Part shown: positions 42,716 to 51,089 of the stretch, in pieces | How the letters are laid out: each line of letters starts with the position of its first letter | Position numbering within the stretch: the stretch's first letter is position 1 | NCBI GenBank assembly: GCA_938017825.1 | Contig: CALIJE010000042.1 | Location: 1-64,000 of the forward strand | Direction of reading: 5' to 3' | DNA from: an uncultured Flavobacteriaceae bacterium | Lineage (GTDB): Bacteria > Bacteroidota > Bacteroidia > Flavobacteriales > Flavobacteriaceae | DNA: 64,000 bases | Notes under the pieces: generated by a model | Database searches by the model: none | The model's input: the letters and a program-made list of their open reading frames with translations, nothing else | What the model was told of the DNA's origin: nothing | Made by a program: the position numbers and the translations under genes

Positions 42716-44425
42716 TTAACCCAGATTGAGTTCGGACAATATCGTTTTCATTTTTGCATCCAATAGGGCATTGACTTCCCTAAAATCGCTCGAATTTTTT
42801 AAAGTTGTATTGGTGCTAATGTAAAATTTAACCTTTGGTTCGGTACCACTAGGTCGAGCGGCGACACGTGTACCATCTTCGGTTTCGTATATGAGAACAT
42901 TTGATTTTGGGAGGTCGATCGGTTTTTCTTCTCCCGTTAAGGCATTCGTTGCCACTGAGGTATTGTAATCCTCGATCCATTTTACTTTTGAACCTGCTAC
43001 TGAAGCCACAGGGTTTTCCTTAAAGTCTTTCAACATTTGTTTGATTTCCTCTGCACCGCTGATTCCTTTCTTGGTCAGCGATACCAAATGTTCTTTATAG
43101 AAGCCAAAATCGGTATAACAATCGATTAGATCTTTGTAAAAGGAACTGCCATTGGCTTTTGCCTGTGCCGCAATCTCACAGGCCAATAGGGTAGAGGTAA
43201 CCGCATCTTTGTCTCTTACAAAATCACCGACCATATAGCCGAAACTTTCTTCGCCACCTCCAATGAAGTGCTCTTCGGGAAAATCTTTGATCATTTTACC
43301 GATCCATTTAAACCCGGTCAAGGCCGTTTTAAATTGAACACCGTATGCCTTCGCCATACGTTCCATCATTGGGGTAGAAACAATGGTGGTCGCAATGAAT
43401 TCATTGCCGTTAAATCCTTTTTCTTTCTGTTTTTCTAAAAGAAATCGTGTCATCAGCACCATGGCCTGATTGCCATTTACAATTTCCATACGCCCTTCTA
43501 AATTGCGAACGGCAATGCCTAAACGGTCACTGTCTGGATCGGTGCCAACGACCATGTCCGCTCCAATTTCCTCTGCCTTGGCAACAGCAATTGATAGGGC
43601 TTCGGTCTCTTCAGGATTTGGTGATTTTACTGTTGGAAAGTCCCCGTCGGGCTTAGCTTGTTCTTCAATGATAGTCACATTGGTGTAACCCGCACGTTGC
43701 AATACTTCTGGTATGGCGGTTATTGAAGTGCCGTGTAAGGAAGTAAAGACTATTTTAAAATTGTCTTTCCCTTCGGCATTAAAACTCCCCTGATTCACAG
43801 ACTCATTAATGAACGGTTCATCTACTTCCTTATCTATAACCTGTATCAATTCGTCGTTCGCCTCAAAATTAATATCCTCAAAAGAGAGTGAATTAATTTC
43901 GGCAATGATTTTACCGTCTTGGGGAGGCACAATCTGGCCACCATCCGTCCAATAAACCTTATAACCATTATATTCGGGTGGGTTATGCGAAGCGGTTAAC
44001 ACGATTCCGGCATGACAATTTAGGTGTCGCACTGCGAAAGACAATTCAGGGGTGGTACGTAATTCCGAAAACAGGAATACACTGATTCCATTAGCTGAAA
44101 ATACTTCAGCTACCGTTCGCGCAAGGGTATCGCTGTTGTGACGGCAATCGAAGGCAATGACCACTTTGAGATCCTCACCCTCGTACACTTTTCTTAGGTA
44201 ATTGCTTAAGCCTTGCGTGCTTTTACCCAAGGTGTATTTATTTATCCGGTTCGTGCCTACACCCATCATACCGCGCATGCCACCTGTTCCAAATGCCATG
44301 TGTTTGTAGAAACGATCTTTTAATTCTTCTGTATCTGTATCCATGAGCCGTTGCACTTCCGTGCGCACATCGGCATCAAAAAAATCGGTTAGCCAAGCTT
44401 TGGCGTTATCTAAATATGTATCCAT
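42716..44425 (-). CDS. Phosphohexomutase (phosphoglucomutase / phosphomannomutase family)
   Basis: A 569-residue alpha-D-phosphohexomutase. The catalytic phosphoserine loop is VLTASHNPPEYNGYKVYW (Ser146 from the ATG at 44425), the metal loop is DPDSDRLG, the sugar-binding loop is GGGEESFGY, and the phosphate loop near the end is RPSGTEPKVKFY. The length is that of the PgcA-type of Gram-positives and Bacteroidota; it interconverts glucose-6-phosphate and glucose-1-phosphate, or the mannose analogues. A TTG start five codons earlier (44440) is less likely. It sits in an apparent operon with GT2 and an ABC transporter. Confidence 0.92.
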   Translation of the reverse strand: MDTYLDNAKAWLTDFFDADVRTEVQRLMDTDTEELKDRFYKHMAFGTGGMRGMMGVGTNRINKYTLGKSTQGLSNYLRKVYEGEDLKVVIAFDCRHNSDTLARTVAEVFSANGISVFLFSELRTTPELSFAVRHLNCHAGIVLTASHNPPEYNGYKVYWTDGGQIVPPQDGKIIAEINSLSFEDINFEANDELIQVIDKEVDEPFINESVNQGSFNAEGKDNFKIVFTSLHGTSITAIPEVLQRAGYTNVTIIEEQAKPDGDFPTVKSPNPEETEALSIAVAKAEEIGADMVVGTDPDSDRLGIAVRNLEGRMEIVNGNQAMVLMTRFLLEKQKEKGFNGNEFIATTIVSTPMMERMAKAYGVQFKTALTGFKWIGKMIKDFPEEHFIGGGEESFGYMVGDFVRDKDAVTSTLLACEIAAQAKANGSSFYKDLIDCYTDFGFYKEHLVSLTKKGISGAEEIKQMLKDFKENPVASVAGSKVKWIEDYNTSVATNALTGEEKPIDLPKSNVLIYETEDGTRVAARPSGTEPKVKFYISTNTTLKNSSDFREVNALLDAKMKTILSELNLG

Positions 44426-44463
44426 AAAAGTATAACTCAATAAATATATTTGTATTGTTTTTC

Positions 44464-45417
44464 TTACAATTTGTTAGTTGTCTCATCTGAAATGGTATAC
44501 CGAGTTTGGTTTTTTCTTGAACGTGTCAGCAGTTCGCCCAAGAAGCCGGCCAAGAATAATTGAGTACCCATAACCATTGACGTTAGCGCAATGTAAAATT
44601 GTGGACGGTCGGTAATTAGCCTCCCGGTTTTATTGATGAACAGTTTGTCGATACCCAAATAAAGGGCCAAACCAAATCCTATAATAAACATAATAGCTCC
44701 CAAGGCACCAAAAAGATGCATGGGCTGTTTTCCGAATTTAGATACGAACCAGATGGTTATCAGGTCCAGAAATCCGTTTGTAAATCGTTCCATTCCGAAT
44801 TTTGTTTTTCCGTATTTACGTGCTTGATGTTGTACTACTTTTTCACCAATATTGGAGAAGCCGGCACTTTTGGCGAGTACGGGTATATAACGGTGCATCT
44901 CACCGGAAACCTCTATGGTTTTAATGACTTCCTTGCGATATGCCTTTAGGCCGCAATTAAAATCGTTGAGACGCACACCGGATGTTCTGCGTGCCGCCCA
45001 ATTGAACAATTTTGAGGGCATGTTTTTAAAAAGTACAGAATCATAGCGTTTCTTTTTCCAACCAGAAACCAGATCATACCCCTCATTAAGAACCATAGCG
45101 TAAAGCTCTGGAATTTCTTCCGGATTATCCTGAAGGTCTGCATCCATAGTTATGACAACCTCCCCGGAGGCTGCTTTAAAGCCGGCATGCAGGGCTTGCG
45201 ACTTTCCAAAATTTCTTTGAAAGCGAATGCCTTTAACGTTGGTATTGCTATTGGATAGGGTATCGATAACTGACCACGAAGCATCTGTACTCCCATCATC
45301 TATAAAAAGTATCTCGTAGCTGAAGCCATTATCCTGCATCACGCGAACGATCCAATCATGGAGTTCGACCAAGGATTCTTCCTCATTCAACAAAGGAATT
45401 ACTATGGATAAGTTCAT
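44464..45417 (-). CDS. Family 2 glycosyltransferase, membrane-anchored (dolichyl/undecaprenyl-P-sugar synthase type)
   Basis: A 317-residue GT2 enzyme with the GT-A fold: IDDGSTDASW (about 40-49), metal-binding DADLQDNPEEIP (about 91-102) and two C-terminal membrane segments (about 235-255 and 275-295). This is the DPMS/ArnC/GtrB type, which moves a sugar from a nucleotide sugar to a polyprenyl phosphate lipid. Donor and lipid are not readable. It precedes the phosphohexomutase by 38 bases. Confidence 0.88.
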   Translation of the reverse strand: MNLSIVIPLLNEEESLVELHDWIVRVMQDNGFSYEILFIDDGSTDASWSVIDTLSNSNTNVKGIRFQRNFGKSQALHAGFKAASGEVVITMDADLQDNPEEIPELYAMVLNEGYDLVSGWKKKRYDSVLFKNMPSKLFNWAARRTSGVRLNDFNCGLKAYRKEVIKTIEVSGEMHRYIPVLAKSAGFSNIGEKVVQHQARKYGKTKFGMERFTNGFLDLITIWFVSKFGKQPMHLFGALGAIMFIIGFGLALYLGIDKLFINKTGRLITDRPQFYIALTSMVMGTQLFLAGFLGELLTRSRKNQTRYTISDETTNKL

Positions 45418-45451
45418 GCAGTACTTCTGAATTGGAGTTCAAAAGTACGAA

Positions 45452-45982
45452 TTAGTCGGTATCTTCTTGTTTTTTTAATACCAATGCAGGAATAATTGAA
45501 CCGATAAAACCAAGAATTATAGAAAATATTAAACCAATGCCTATTTGTAATGGGTAATTGGGTTCTCTTTGACCTTCCATTCTTTGGTCGATCTGAGCCT
45601 CGGTCATTCCCGCATCTCGCATCGATTCAACTGCAAAATTTATTGCCTTTTCTTGCATATCGGGATCGATGACCTGGGCCAAGATAAAGCCAAATATGAT
45701 ACCAATTATTCCTGAAATCAAAGAAAGGCCTACTCCCATTTTTAATCCTTGACCTAGTGAGACGAAACCGTTGTTCGCTTTCTTAAATTCCTTGATGGCC
45801 AATATGGTACCAACTACAACAAAAACCAAACCTAGGGCAATGTTGAATAGTAGTCTTTTAAAGTCGAGTTGATAGTGCAATTCTTGTGAGTAGAGCATGA
45901 GACTAAACACGATACCTACAAGACCCAAAATAATTCCGTATTTCAGGGCAATCTTTCCAGTTTTAGGTTTGTTTTCTTCCAT
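45452..45982 (-). CDS. DUF4199 domain membrane protein
   Basis: A 176-residue protein with four hydrophobic segments (about 14-29, 37-60, 80-105 and 146-168) and a short loop with QEKAINFAVESMRDAGMTEAQIDQ. It fits the DUF4199 family, common in Bacteroidota and often next to GT2 glycosyltransferases of this type. Function unknown. It heads the apparent operon that continues through GT2, phosphohexomutase and ABC transporter. Confidence 0.8.
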   Translation of the reverse strand: MEENKPKTGKIALKYGIILGLVGIVFSLMLYSQELHYQLDFKRLLFNIALGLVFVVVGTILAIKEFKKANNGFVSLGQGLKMGVGLSLISGIIGIIFGFILAQVIDPDMQEKAINFAVESMRDAGMTEAQIDQRMEGQREPNYPLQIGIGLIFSIILGFIGSIIPALVLKKQEDTD

Positions 45983-46084
45983 TTCTTTAGTTGTTTAAGT
46001 TGATATGGCTGTTAGTTGTTCGTTTCTAGAATTTGTTACATCTAAAAATACAATTAATTTTGTTTTCTTTTTTCGTCAATTAAA

Positions 46085-46114
46085 TTGTAGGTTTCTGATT
46101 TTTGGCTAAATTTG
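46085..46114 (+). promoter_or_regulatory. Promoter of the L31 gene
   Basis: TTG at 46085-46087, a 19-bp spacer, and TAAATTTG at 46107-46114. This is a close match to the flavobacterial promoter and lies 50 bases before the ATG at 46165. Confidence 0.65.
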
Positions 46115-46164
46115 CAAACTGAAAATTCAGTGCCTGTTGGAATGGGCGCAACTAAGTAAACAGC

Positions 46165-46488
46165 ATGAAAAAAGGTATACATCCTGAAAATTATAGATTG
46201 GTAGCATTCAAAGATATGTCGAATGATGACGTGTTTTTGACAAAATCTACCGCAGAAACAAAAGAGACTTTAACCGTTGATGGAGTTGATTATCCTTTGG
46301 TTAAGTTGGAAATTTCAAGAACATCACACCCGTTCTATACTGGTAAGGCCAAGTTCTTGGATACTGCAGGACGAATTGACAAGTTCAAGAGTAAGTACGA
46401 CAAGTTCAAGAAAAAACCTGCTGTTGCCGAACCGGTTAAAGAGGAAGCTCCGAAGGCCGAGGCAAAAGCCGCTCAAGAAGAAGAATAG
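46165..46488 (+). CDS. rpmE2: 50S ribosomal protein L31 type B
   Basis: A 107-residue type B (zinc-free) L31. The N-terminus [19 protein letters not shown], the [19 protein letters not shown] block and the following [11 protein letters not shown] are typical; the CxxC zinc ligands of type A L31 are absent. The protein continues for about 25 residues in a low-complexity Ala/Glu/Lys tail (about 84-107) beyond the usual type B end. It has its own promoter and is followed by an intrinsic terminator. Confidence 0.95.
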   Translation: MKKGIHPENYRLVAFKDMSNDDVFLTKSTAETKETLTVDGVDYPLVKLEISRTSHPFYTGKAKFLDTAGRIDKFKSKYDKFKKKPAVAEPVKEEAPKAEAKAAQEEE

Positions 46489-46512
46489 AATTAATTTACA
46501 TAGAACAAGAAG

Positions 46513-46540
46513 GCCTTCCAAACGGGAGGCTTTTTCTTTT
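46513..46540 (+). terminator. Terminator after the L31 gene
   Basis: A 7-bp hairpin (GCCTTCC / GGGAGGC, one G-T pair, loop AAAC) followed by TTTTTCTTTT. Confidence 0.75.
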
Positions 46541-46574
46541 GCAGGGATGCTGTGTATGATGTTTTGCACCTAGA

Positions 46575-46608
46575 TTGCAATGATCTGACCTTAGATTGTT
46601 TATTTTTG
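46575..46608 (+). promoter_or_regulatory. Promoter of the GlmU-like gene
   Basis: TATTTTTG at 46601-46608 matches TAnnTTTG; a TTG at 46575-46577 sits 23 bp upstream. It ends 19 bases before the ATG at 46628. Confidence 0.5.
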
Positions 46609-46627
46609 CATCAAATTTGAGCAGCAC

Positions 46628-47803
46628 ATGAACTACATACTTTTCGATGGTACGGTTCGAGATAATTTACTCCCCTTTACGTTTACAAGACCGGTAGCCG
46701 ATATCAGAATTGGTATTCTAACAATCCGCGAGAAATGGGAAAAGTATCTGGGCAATACAACTACTACCATTACAGAGGAATATCTGTCTGAGAAGTTTCC
46801 GATGGTAGAATTACCTGAGAACGTACTTATCAATGCATCTTACCTTCCAAATTCTACATTGATCGACGCCATAATAAACTTGAAGGAAAACCAAGCTGTT
46901 TTTCAAGGGGAGGAGGTCATTGCCTTCTTTACCCAGGATACTCAGGAGAACGTCGACTTCTCAAACTACGAGCAAATCGAATATGATGGTGAGGTACTTC
47001 GAATTGTGAACACCTGGGATATTTTTTCCAAAAATCAACAAGCTTTAGAGGATGATTTTGAACTCTTGACCGCAGGTAGAACAAGCCAGCCTATTTCAGA
47101 TACAAATAGGGTAATAGGTGTCGAACGAATTTTTTTGGAAGAAGGGGCAAAGGTAGAGCACAGTATTTTAAATGCTACTGATGGCCCTATTTATCTTGGC
47201 AAGAATGCTGAGATTTGGGAAGGCAGTCTTATTCGTGGCGCCTTTGCACTTTGTGAAAATGCCAAAGTTAAAATGGGCGGTAAGATGTACGGGGCGACAA
47301 CAATTGGTCCGTGGAGCAAGGTTTGTGGTGAAGTTAGCAATGCAGTTATTTTTGGATACTCCAGTAAAGGACACGAAGGTTATTTAGGCAATGCGGTATT
47401 GGGCGAATGGTGTAACATTGGTGCAGATTCAAACAACTCGAACCTTAAGAACAATTACGCAAAAGTGCGCCTTTGGAATTACGCTACCGAGAAATTCGAA
47501 CAAACCGGATTGCAATTTTGTGGACTAATGATGGGAGATCACAGTAAGACGGCAATTAATACGATGTTCAATACAGGTACCGTTATTGGGGTCAATTGTA
47601 ACATTTATGTACCGGGTTTTCCGCGGAATTTTGTGCCGAGTTTCAGTTGGGGAGGTGCTTCGGGTTTTTCGAGTTATTTGCCTAAAAAAGCATTTGAAGT
47701 TGCCAAGGTCATGATGGCAAGGCGAAATGTGGAATTTGACGATACGGAAGCACGCATTTTAGAGCATGTCTTTGAACTTACCAAAAAATGGCGCAACTAT
47801 TAA
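46628..47803 (+). CDS. GlmU-like sugar nucleotidyltransferase / left-handed beta-helix protein
   Basis: A 391-residue soluble protein of the GlmU family. The N-terminal part (MNYILFDGTVRDNLLPFTFTRPVADIR) differs from the classic nucleotidyltransferase LAAGxGTRM loop, which is missing; the C-terminal half (about 180-370) has hexapeptide-type repeats (IYLGKNAEIWEGSLIRG, AKVKMGGKMYGATTIG) and forms a left-handed helix. It may make or modify a sugar nucleotide for the envelope, but activity is uncertain because the classical loop is absent. It is widespread in Bacteroidota, usually near mutases or glycosyltransferases; here it converges on the DUF1772 gene with a 16-base gap. Confidence 0.83.
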   Translation: MNYILFDGTVRDNLLPFTFTRPVADIRIGILTIREKWEKYLGNTTTTITEEYLSEKFPMVELPENVLINASYLPNSTLIDAIINLKENQAVFQGEEVIAFFTQDTQENVDFSNYEQIEYDGEVLRIVNTWDIFSKNQQALEDDFELLTAGRTSQPISDTNRVIGVERIFLEEGAKVEHSILNATDGPIYLGKNAEIWEGSLIRGAFALCENAKVKMGGKMYGATTIGPWSKVCGEVSNAVIFGYSSKGHEGYLGNAVLGEWCNIGADSNNSNLKNNYAKVRLWNYATEKFEQTGLQFCGLMMGDHSKTAINTMFNTGTVIGVNCNIYVPGFPRNFVPSFSWGGASGFSSYLPKKAFEVAKVMMARRNVEFDDTEARILEHVFELTKKWRNY

Positions 47804-47819
47804 AGACACATTATTCTCA

Positions 47820-48377
47820 TTATGGCCTATAAGCTGTTGATCTTATCTTGAGGTACAACGCCCAGGCCAAAAAGAATGTGGCCATCGTGGTGGTCGTAGC
47901 ACGAAAATTATTCCAAAATAGCCATGCCTTTTCATTAAATTCTTGGCGTACTTGACCAACATCGATTAAATTAGGGTCACCTGCAGCGAAAATGGCCACA
48001 TTGGATGGCAAGTTATACAGGACCGTCGTAATCATGCCCAGAGTGAATAGTACAATTGCCACTAGGACCCATCTCGTATAACTTTTTTTCCAGCCCAGGG
48101 CTATGGCAAGTAGGCTAAATAGTAGAGCTCCTGGAAAGGCAATCATAGCTGGAACATTTCCATAGCCCAGCGAATGCTTAGGTGCACTGTTTTCCGCGTT
48201 TTGAAACCTGGTTTCCAGGCCTTGAAAGGCCTCAACAAATGCACTGTCCCCGATTGTGGCAAGTCCGGGCATTACGATGAAACTATAGGTCAGAAAAAGA
48301 CTGGCTACATACCCCATGCAACAAAATCCGGCGAATAGCGCAATTGTATGGTATTGGGATAATCGTTTTTTTTTCAT
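47820..48377 (-). CDS. DUF1772 (anthrone oxygenase-like) membrane protein
   Basis: A 185-residue protein with four hydrophobic segments. The family features of DUF1772 are visible: a first helix with GYVASLFLTYSFIVMPGL, the stretch NVPAMIAFPGALL, TVLYNLPSNVAI and a late W-x-x-NNFRATTTTMATFF block. A GTG start at 48395 is possible but the ATG at 48377 (MKKKRLSQ) is favoured. Function unknown; the fungal relatives are oxygenases, but that activity is not shown for bacterial members. Confidence 0.72.
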   Translation of the reverse strand: MKKKRLSQYHTIALFAGFCCMGYVASLFLTYSFIVMPGLATIGDSAFVEAFQGLETRFQNAENSAPKHSLGYGNVPAMIAFPGALLFSLLAIALGWKKSYTRWVLVAIVLFTLGMITTVLYNLPSNVAIFAAGDPNLIDVGQVRQEFNEKAWLFWNNFRATTTTMATFFLAWALYLKIRSTAYRP

Positions 48378-48495
48378 GGAACTCTTAGGTTGCACTTTTA
48401 GATAATGGTAAAACCCTAACTAAAGTAAGGTAATAAATTTTGGATTTCAATGGAATCGTAACCCGATTCTTTCAATCTGGTTCACAGGTATTTCC

Positions 48496-48503
48496 TATAT
48501 TTG
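48496..48503 (+). promoter_or_regulatory. -7 element for mtaB
   Basis: TATATTTG, a full match to TAnnTTTG, 20 bases before the ATG at 48524. No strong -33 box is seen. Its position rules out the upstream in-frame codon at 48440 as the start. Confidence 0.55.
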
Positions 48504-48523
48504 CAGCCCATTTTCAAATGGTC

Positions 48524-49867
48524 ATGAAAAGAAAAGTCGCATTTTATACACTGGGCTGTAAGCTCAATTTCTCAGAAACTTCTACCATTGCCAGAGGTTT
48601 TCAGAACGAGGGCTATGAACGTGTCGACTTTTCGGAAAAAGCCGACATGTACGTGATCAATACGTGTTCGGTAACCGAGAATGCCGATAAGCGTTTTAAG
48701 ACCATTGTGAAGCAAGCACAGAAAGTAAATCCAGATGCCTTCGTAACAGCTATTGGTTGCTATGCACAATTGAAACCCGAACAATTAGCCGCAGTTGATG
48801 GTGTGGATCTAGTTCTCGGAGCTACTGAGAAATTCAATATTACCCATTATGTAAATGAATTGTTCAGTCATCCCGAGCGCAGCAAAGGGGCAGGCACCAT
48901 TCATTCTTGTGAAATAGAAGCGGCCGATTTTTATGTAGGTAGTTATGCTATTGGAGACCGAACTCGAGCTTTTTTAAAGGTGCAAGACGGTTGTGATTAT
49001 AAATGCACCTATTGTACAATACCCCTGGCGCGAGGAATTTCGCGAAGCGATACGCTTCAAAACGTCTTGAAAAATGCAGCCGAAATTTCTGCACAAGGAA
49101 TCAAGGAAATTGTCTTAACAGGAGTCAACATAGGTGATTACGGCAAAGGGGAATTCGGTAATAAAAAGCATGAGCACACCTTTCTTGAGTTGGTACAGCA
49201 GTTAGACAAGGTGGAAGGAATTCATCGTTTGCGGATATCATCGATAGAGCCAAATCTCTTAAAAAACGAAACGATAAATTTTGTTGCTGAAAGCAAAACA
49301 TTTGTTCCGCATTTTCATATTCCGCTTCAGAGTGGAAGTGATGAGATCCTAAAGTTGATGCGCCGACGTTATATGAGTGATCTGTACATAGATCGCGTAA
49401 ATCAAATCAAAGAGCGGATGCCCCATGCCTGTATCGGGGTAGATGTTATTGTGGGCTTTCCGGGGGAGACGGATGAACGTTTTTTGGAGACCTATAATTT
49501 CTTGAATACGTTGGATATCTCCTATTTGCACGTGTTTACCTATTCTGAACGTGATGATACCGCTGCCGCAAGTATGAGGGGGGTAGTTCCAAAAAAAGTA
49601 CGTAGCAAGCGCAGTAAAATGCTAAGAGGTTTATCAGCAAAAAAACGGAGGGCCTTCTATGAAAGCCAATTGGGAAGGACCAGGTCTGTTTTGTTGGAAA
49701 GTGAGAACAAAGAAGGATATATGCATGGGTTTACCGAAAACTATGTTAAGGTAAAAACCCCTTGGAATCCAGAATTGGTAAATACGATACACGAGGTACA
49801 GCTAACCGAAATCGATGCGGATGGTATGGTACGCTTTAATTTTCTCCCGATCAGCGTTGAAGCCTAA
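48524..49867 (+). CDS. mtaB: tRNA t6A37 methylthiotransferase MtaB
   Basis: A 447-residue radical SAM enzyme that converts t6A to ms2t6A at position 37 of tRNAs. N-terminal UPF0004 domain with the TLGCKLNFSET cysteine, NTCSVTENAD and the AIGCYAQL cysteine that bind one cluster; the radical SAM motif CxxxCxxC is DGCDYKCTYCTIPLARG. HIPLQSGSDEILKLMRRRY and the C-terminal TRAM domain follow. Start: a -7 element sits at 48496-48503, so transcription begins near 48510; of ATG 48518 and 48524, I choose the second (MKRKVAFYTLG), and the longer frame to 48440 is rejected. Confidence 0.94.
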   Translation: MKRKVAFYTLGCKLNFSETSTIARGFQNEGYERVDFSEKADMYVINTCSVTENADKRFKTIVKQAQKVNPDAFVTAIGCYAQLKPEQLAAVDGVDLVLGATEKFNITHYVNELFSHPERSKGAGTIHSCEIEAADFYVGSYAIGDRTRAFLKVQDGCDYKCTYCTIPLARGISRSDTLQNVLKNAAEISAQGIKEIVLTGVNIGDYGKGEFGNKKHEHTFLELVQQLDKVEGIHRLRISSIEPNLLKNETINFVAESKTFVPHFHIPLQSGSDEILKLMRRRYMSDLYIDRVNQIKERMPHACIGVDVIVGFPGETDERFLETYNFLNTLDISYLHVFTYSERDDTAAASMRGVVPKKVRSKRSKMLRGLSAKKRRAFYESQLGRTRSVLLESENKEGYMHGFTENYVKVKTPWNPELVNTIHEVQLTEIDADGMVRFNFLPISVEA

Positions 49868-49877
49868 TAGGTATAAA

Positions 49878-49901
49878 AAAACCTCCGAATGCGGAGGTTT
49901 T
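49878..49901. terminator. Bidirectional intrinsic terminator
   Basis: A 10-bp hairpin (AAAACCTCCG / CGGAGGTTTT, loop AATG) between convergent mtaB and the GNAT gene. Confidence 0.85.
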
Positions 49902-49922
49902 GATTTTCTTCGAAAGAAGTTG

Positions 49923-50216
49923 TTAGATGCGTATTCCAACAGGTAACATTTCTTTGTATTGTCTATTTTTTCTTAAGAAACCGGCTATTTGGGGGCTGGT
50001 AGGTACGACTCTTAAGTTTTTATCCTGAATGTGATGTAAAACGGACTTGATAAAATCCTCTTTGAAACTGTCTTTGGTAATTTCCTCAGGAATTACAAGT
50101 TTGGTTAGAAATACCTTGCGTTCTTGCGAGGAGTATTCAATCTTTGCTAAATGACCTTCAACTCTAGTTTCAAATTGTCTTAAGAAACTGTTGTCATTGA
50201 TTTCTACTTCATTCAT
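49923..50216 (-). CDS. YjdJ/YidJ-type small GNAT acetyltransferase-like protein
   Basis: A 97-residue protein matching the short GNAT_acetyltr (COG2388) family. The core is VFLTKLVIPEEITKDSF and the second helix region KSVLHHIQDKNLRVVPTSPQIAGFLRKNRQY, the VVPxSPxIAxxxRxNxxY pattern seen in these small acetyltransferases. It binds acetyl-CoA by family knowledge; the acceptor is unknown. An ORF start at 50330 would add 38 poorly conserved residues; the ATG at 50216 (MNEVEINDN) gives the normal family length. Confidence 0.78.
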   Translation of the reverse strand: MNEVEINDNSFLRQFETRVEGHLAKIEYSSQERKVFLTKLVIPEEITKDSFKEDFIKSVLHHIQDKNLRVVPTSPQIAGFLRKNRQYKEMLPVGIRI

Positions 50217-50380
50217 ATAGTTTGATTTTAATTGGTCTTGGACAAAAGAATCACGATGTTCCCGTATCGTAATTAGGGTTATTTTGCATAAAGCAAAAAA
50301 AATGGCGCTAATATCGCCACAGAAGGACAAAAGTAATAAAAAAAATGCTAAATTCCTAGCAAAATGGCAAGCAACAACGC

Positions 50381-51043
50381 ATGAGCAAGGAGAGGATCCA
50401 TGTATATTTTATGCCTGGAATGGCGGCTAGTCCGTCGATATTCAATGGCATAGATCTGCCAAAGGCAGCATTTGAAAAACACCTACTGCAATGGTTCGTG
50501 CCAAGGCAGGGGAGTACACTGACCGATTATGCTTTGGAAATGATCGAACATATCAAACATGAGAACCCTGTATTGGTTGGCGTTTCCTTCGGCGGAATGT
50601 TAGTTCAGGAAATAGCAAGGCATATTCCTGTTAGAAAGGTCATAGTGGTATCTAGTGTAACCCATGAATCTCAGTTGCCAAAAAGGATGCTGTTTGCCAA
50701 GTATACCAAAATACATAAATTGTTGCCTACCGGTCTGGTCAACAATGTTGAGCTCTTGGCTAAATATGCCTTTGGGGAAACGGTCAACAAAAGACTTGAG
50801 CTCTATGAGCAGTATCTATCCGTTAGGGATAAATATTATATCGATTGGTCTATCGACCAAATCGTAAATTGGAAAAGTACGGATTGTCCCGAATGTATGG
50901 TGCATATACACGGTGAGAAAGATGCAGTGTTTCCCATAGGCAATATAAAGGACTGTATTCCCGTTAAAAATGGTACGCATACCATGATTATACATCGGGC
51001 CAAGTGGTTTAATGAACACTTACCTGAAATTATTTTGCAATAA
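50381..51043 (+). CDS. Alpha/beta hydrolase
   Basis: A 220-residue hydrolase of the alpha/beta fold. The nucleophile elbow is GVSFGG (the Ser about residue 69, after ENPVLV), an oxyanion-forming stretch is FMPGMAAS near residue 11-18, and HIHGEKDAVFPIG plus GTHTMIIHRAKW supply the probable Asp and His (about 176 and 199). The fold is short, without a lid domain. Substrate unknown. It precedes the lytic transglycosylase by 46 bases on the same strand. Confidence 0.83.
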   Translation: MSKERIHVYFMPGMAASPSIFNGIDLPKAAFEKHLLQWFVPRQGSTLTDYALEMIEHIKHENPVLVGVSFGGMLVQEIARHIPVRKVIVVSSVTHESQLPKRMLFAKYTKIHKLLPTGLVNNVELLAKYAFGETVNKRLELYEQYLSVRDKYYIDWSIDQIVNWKSTDCPECMVHIHGEKDAVFPIGNIKDCIPVKNGTHTMIIHRAKWFNEHLPEIILQ

Positions 51044-51089
51044 GAGGGTTCTAGAACTACCTTTATAACCAAACCATAAATTAACCGCT

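Noticed and set aside
48440..48523. Longer N-terminus for mtaB
   Set aside because: A -7 element at 48496-48503 implies transcription starts after this codon, and the extra residues do not resemble MtaB.
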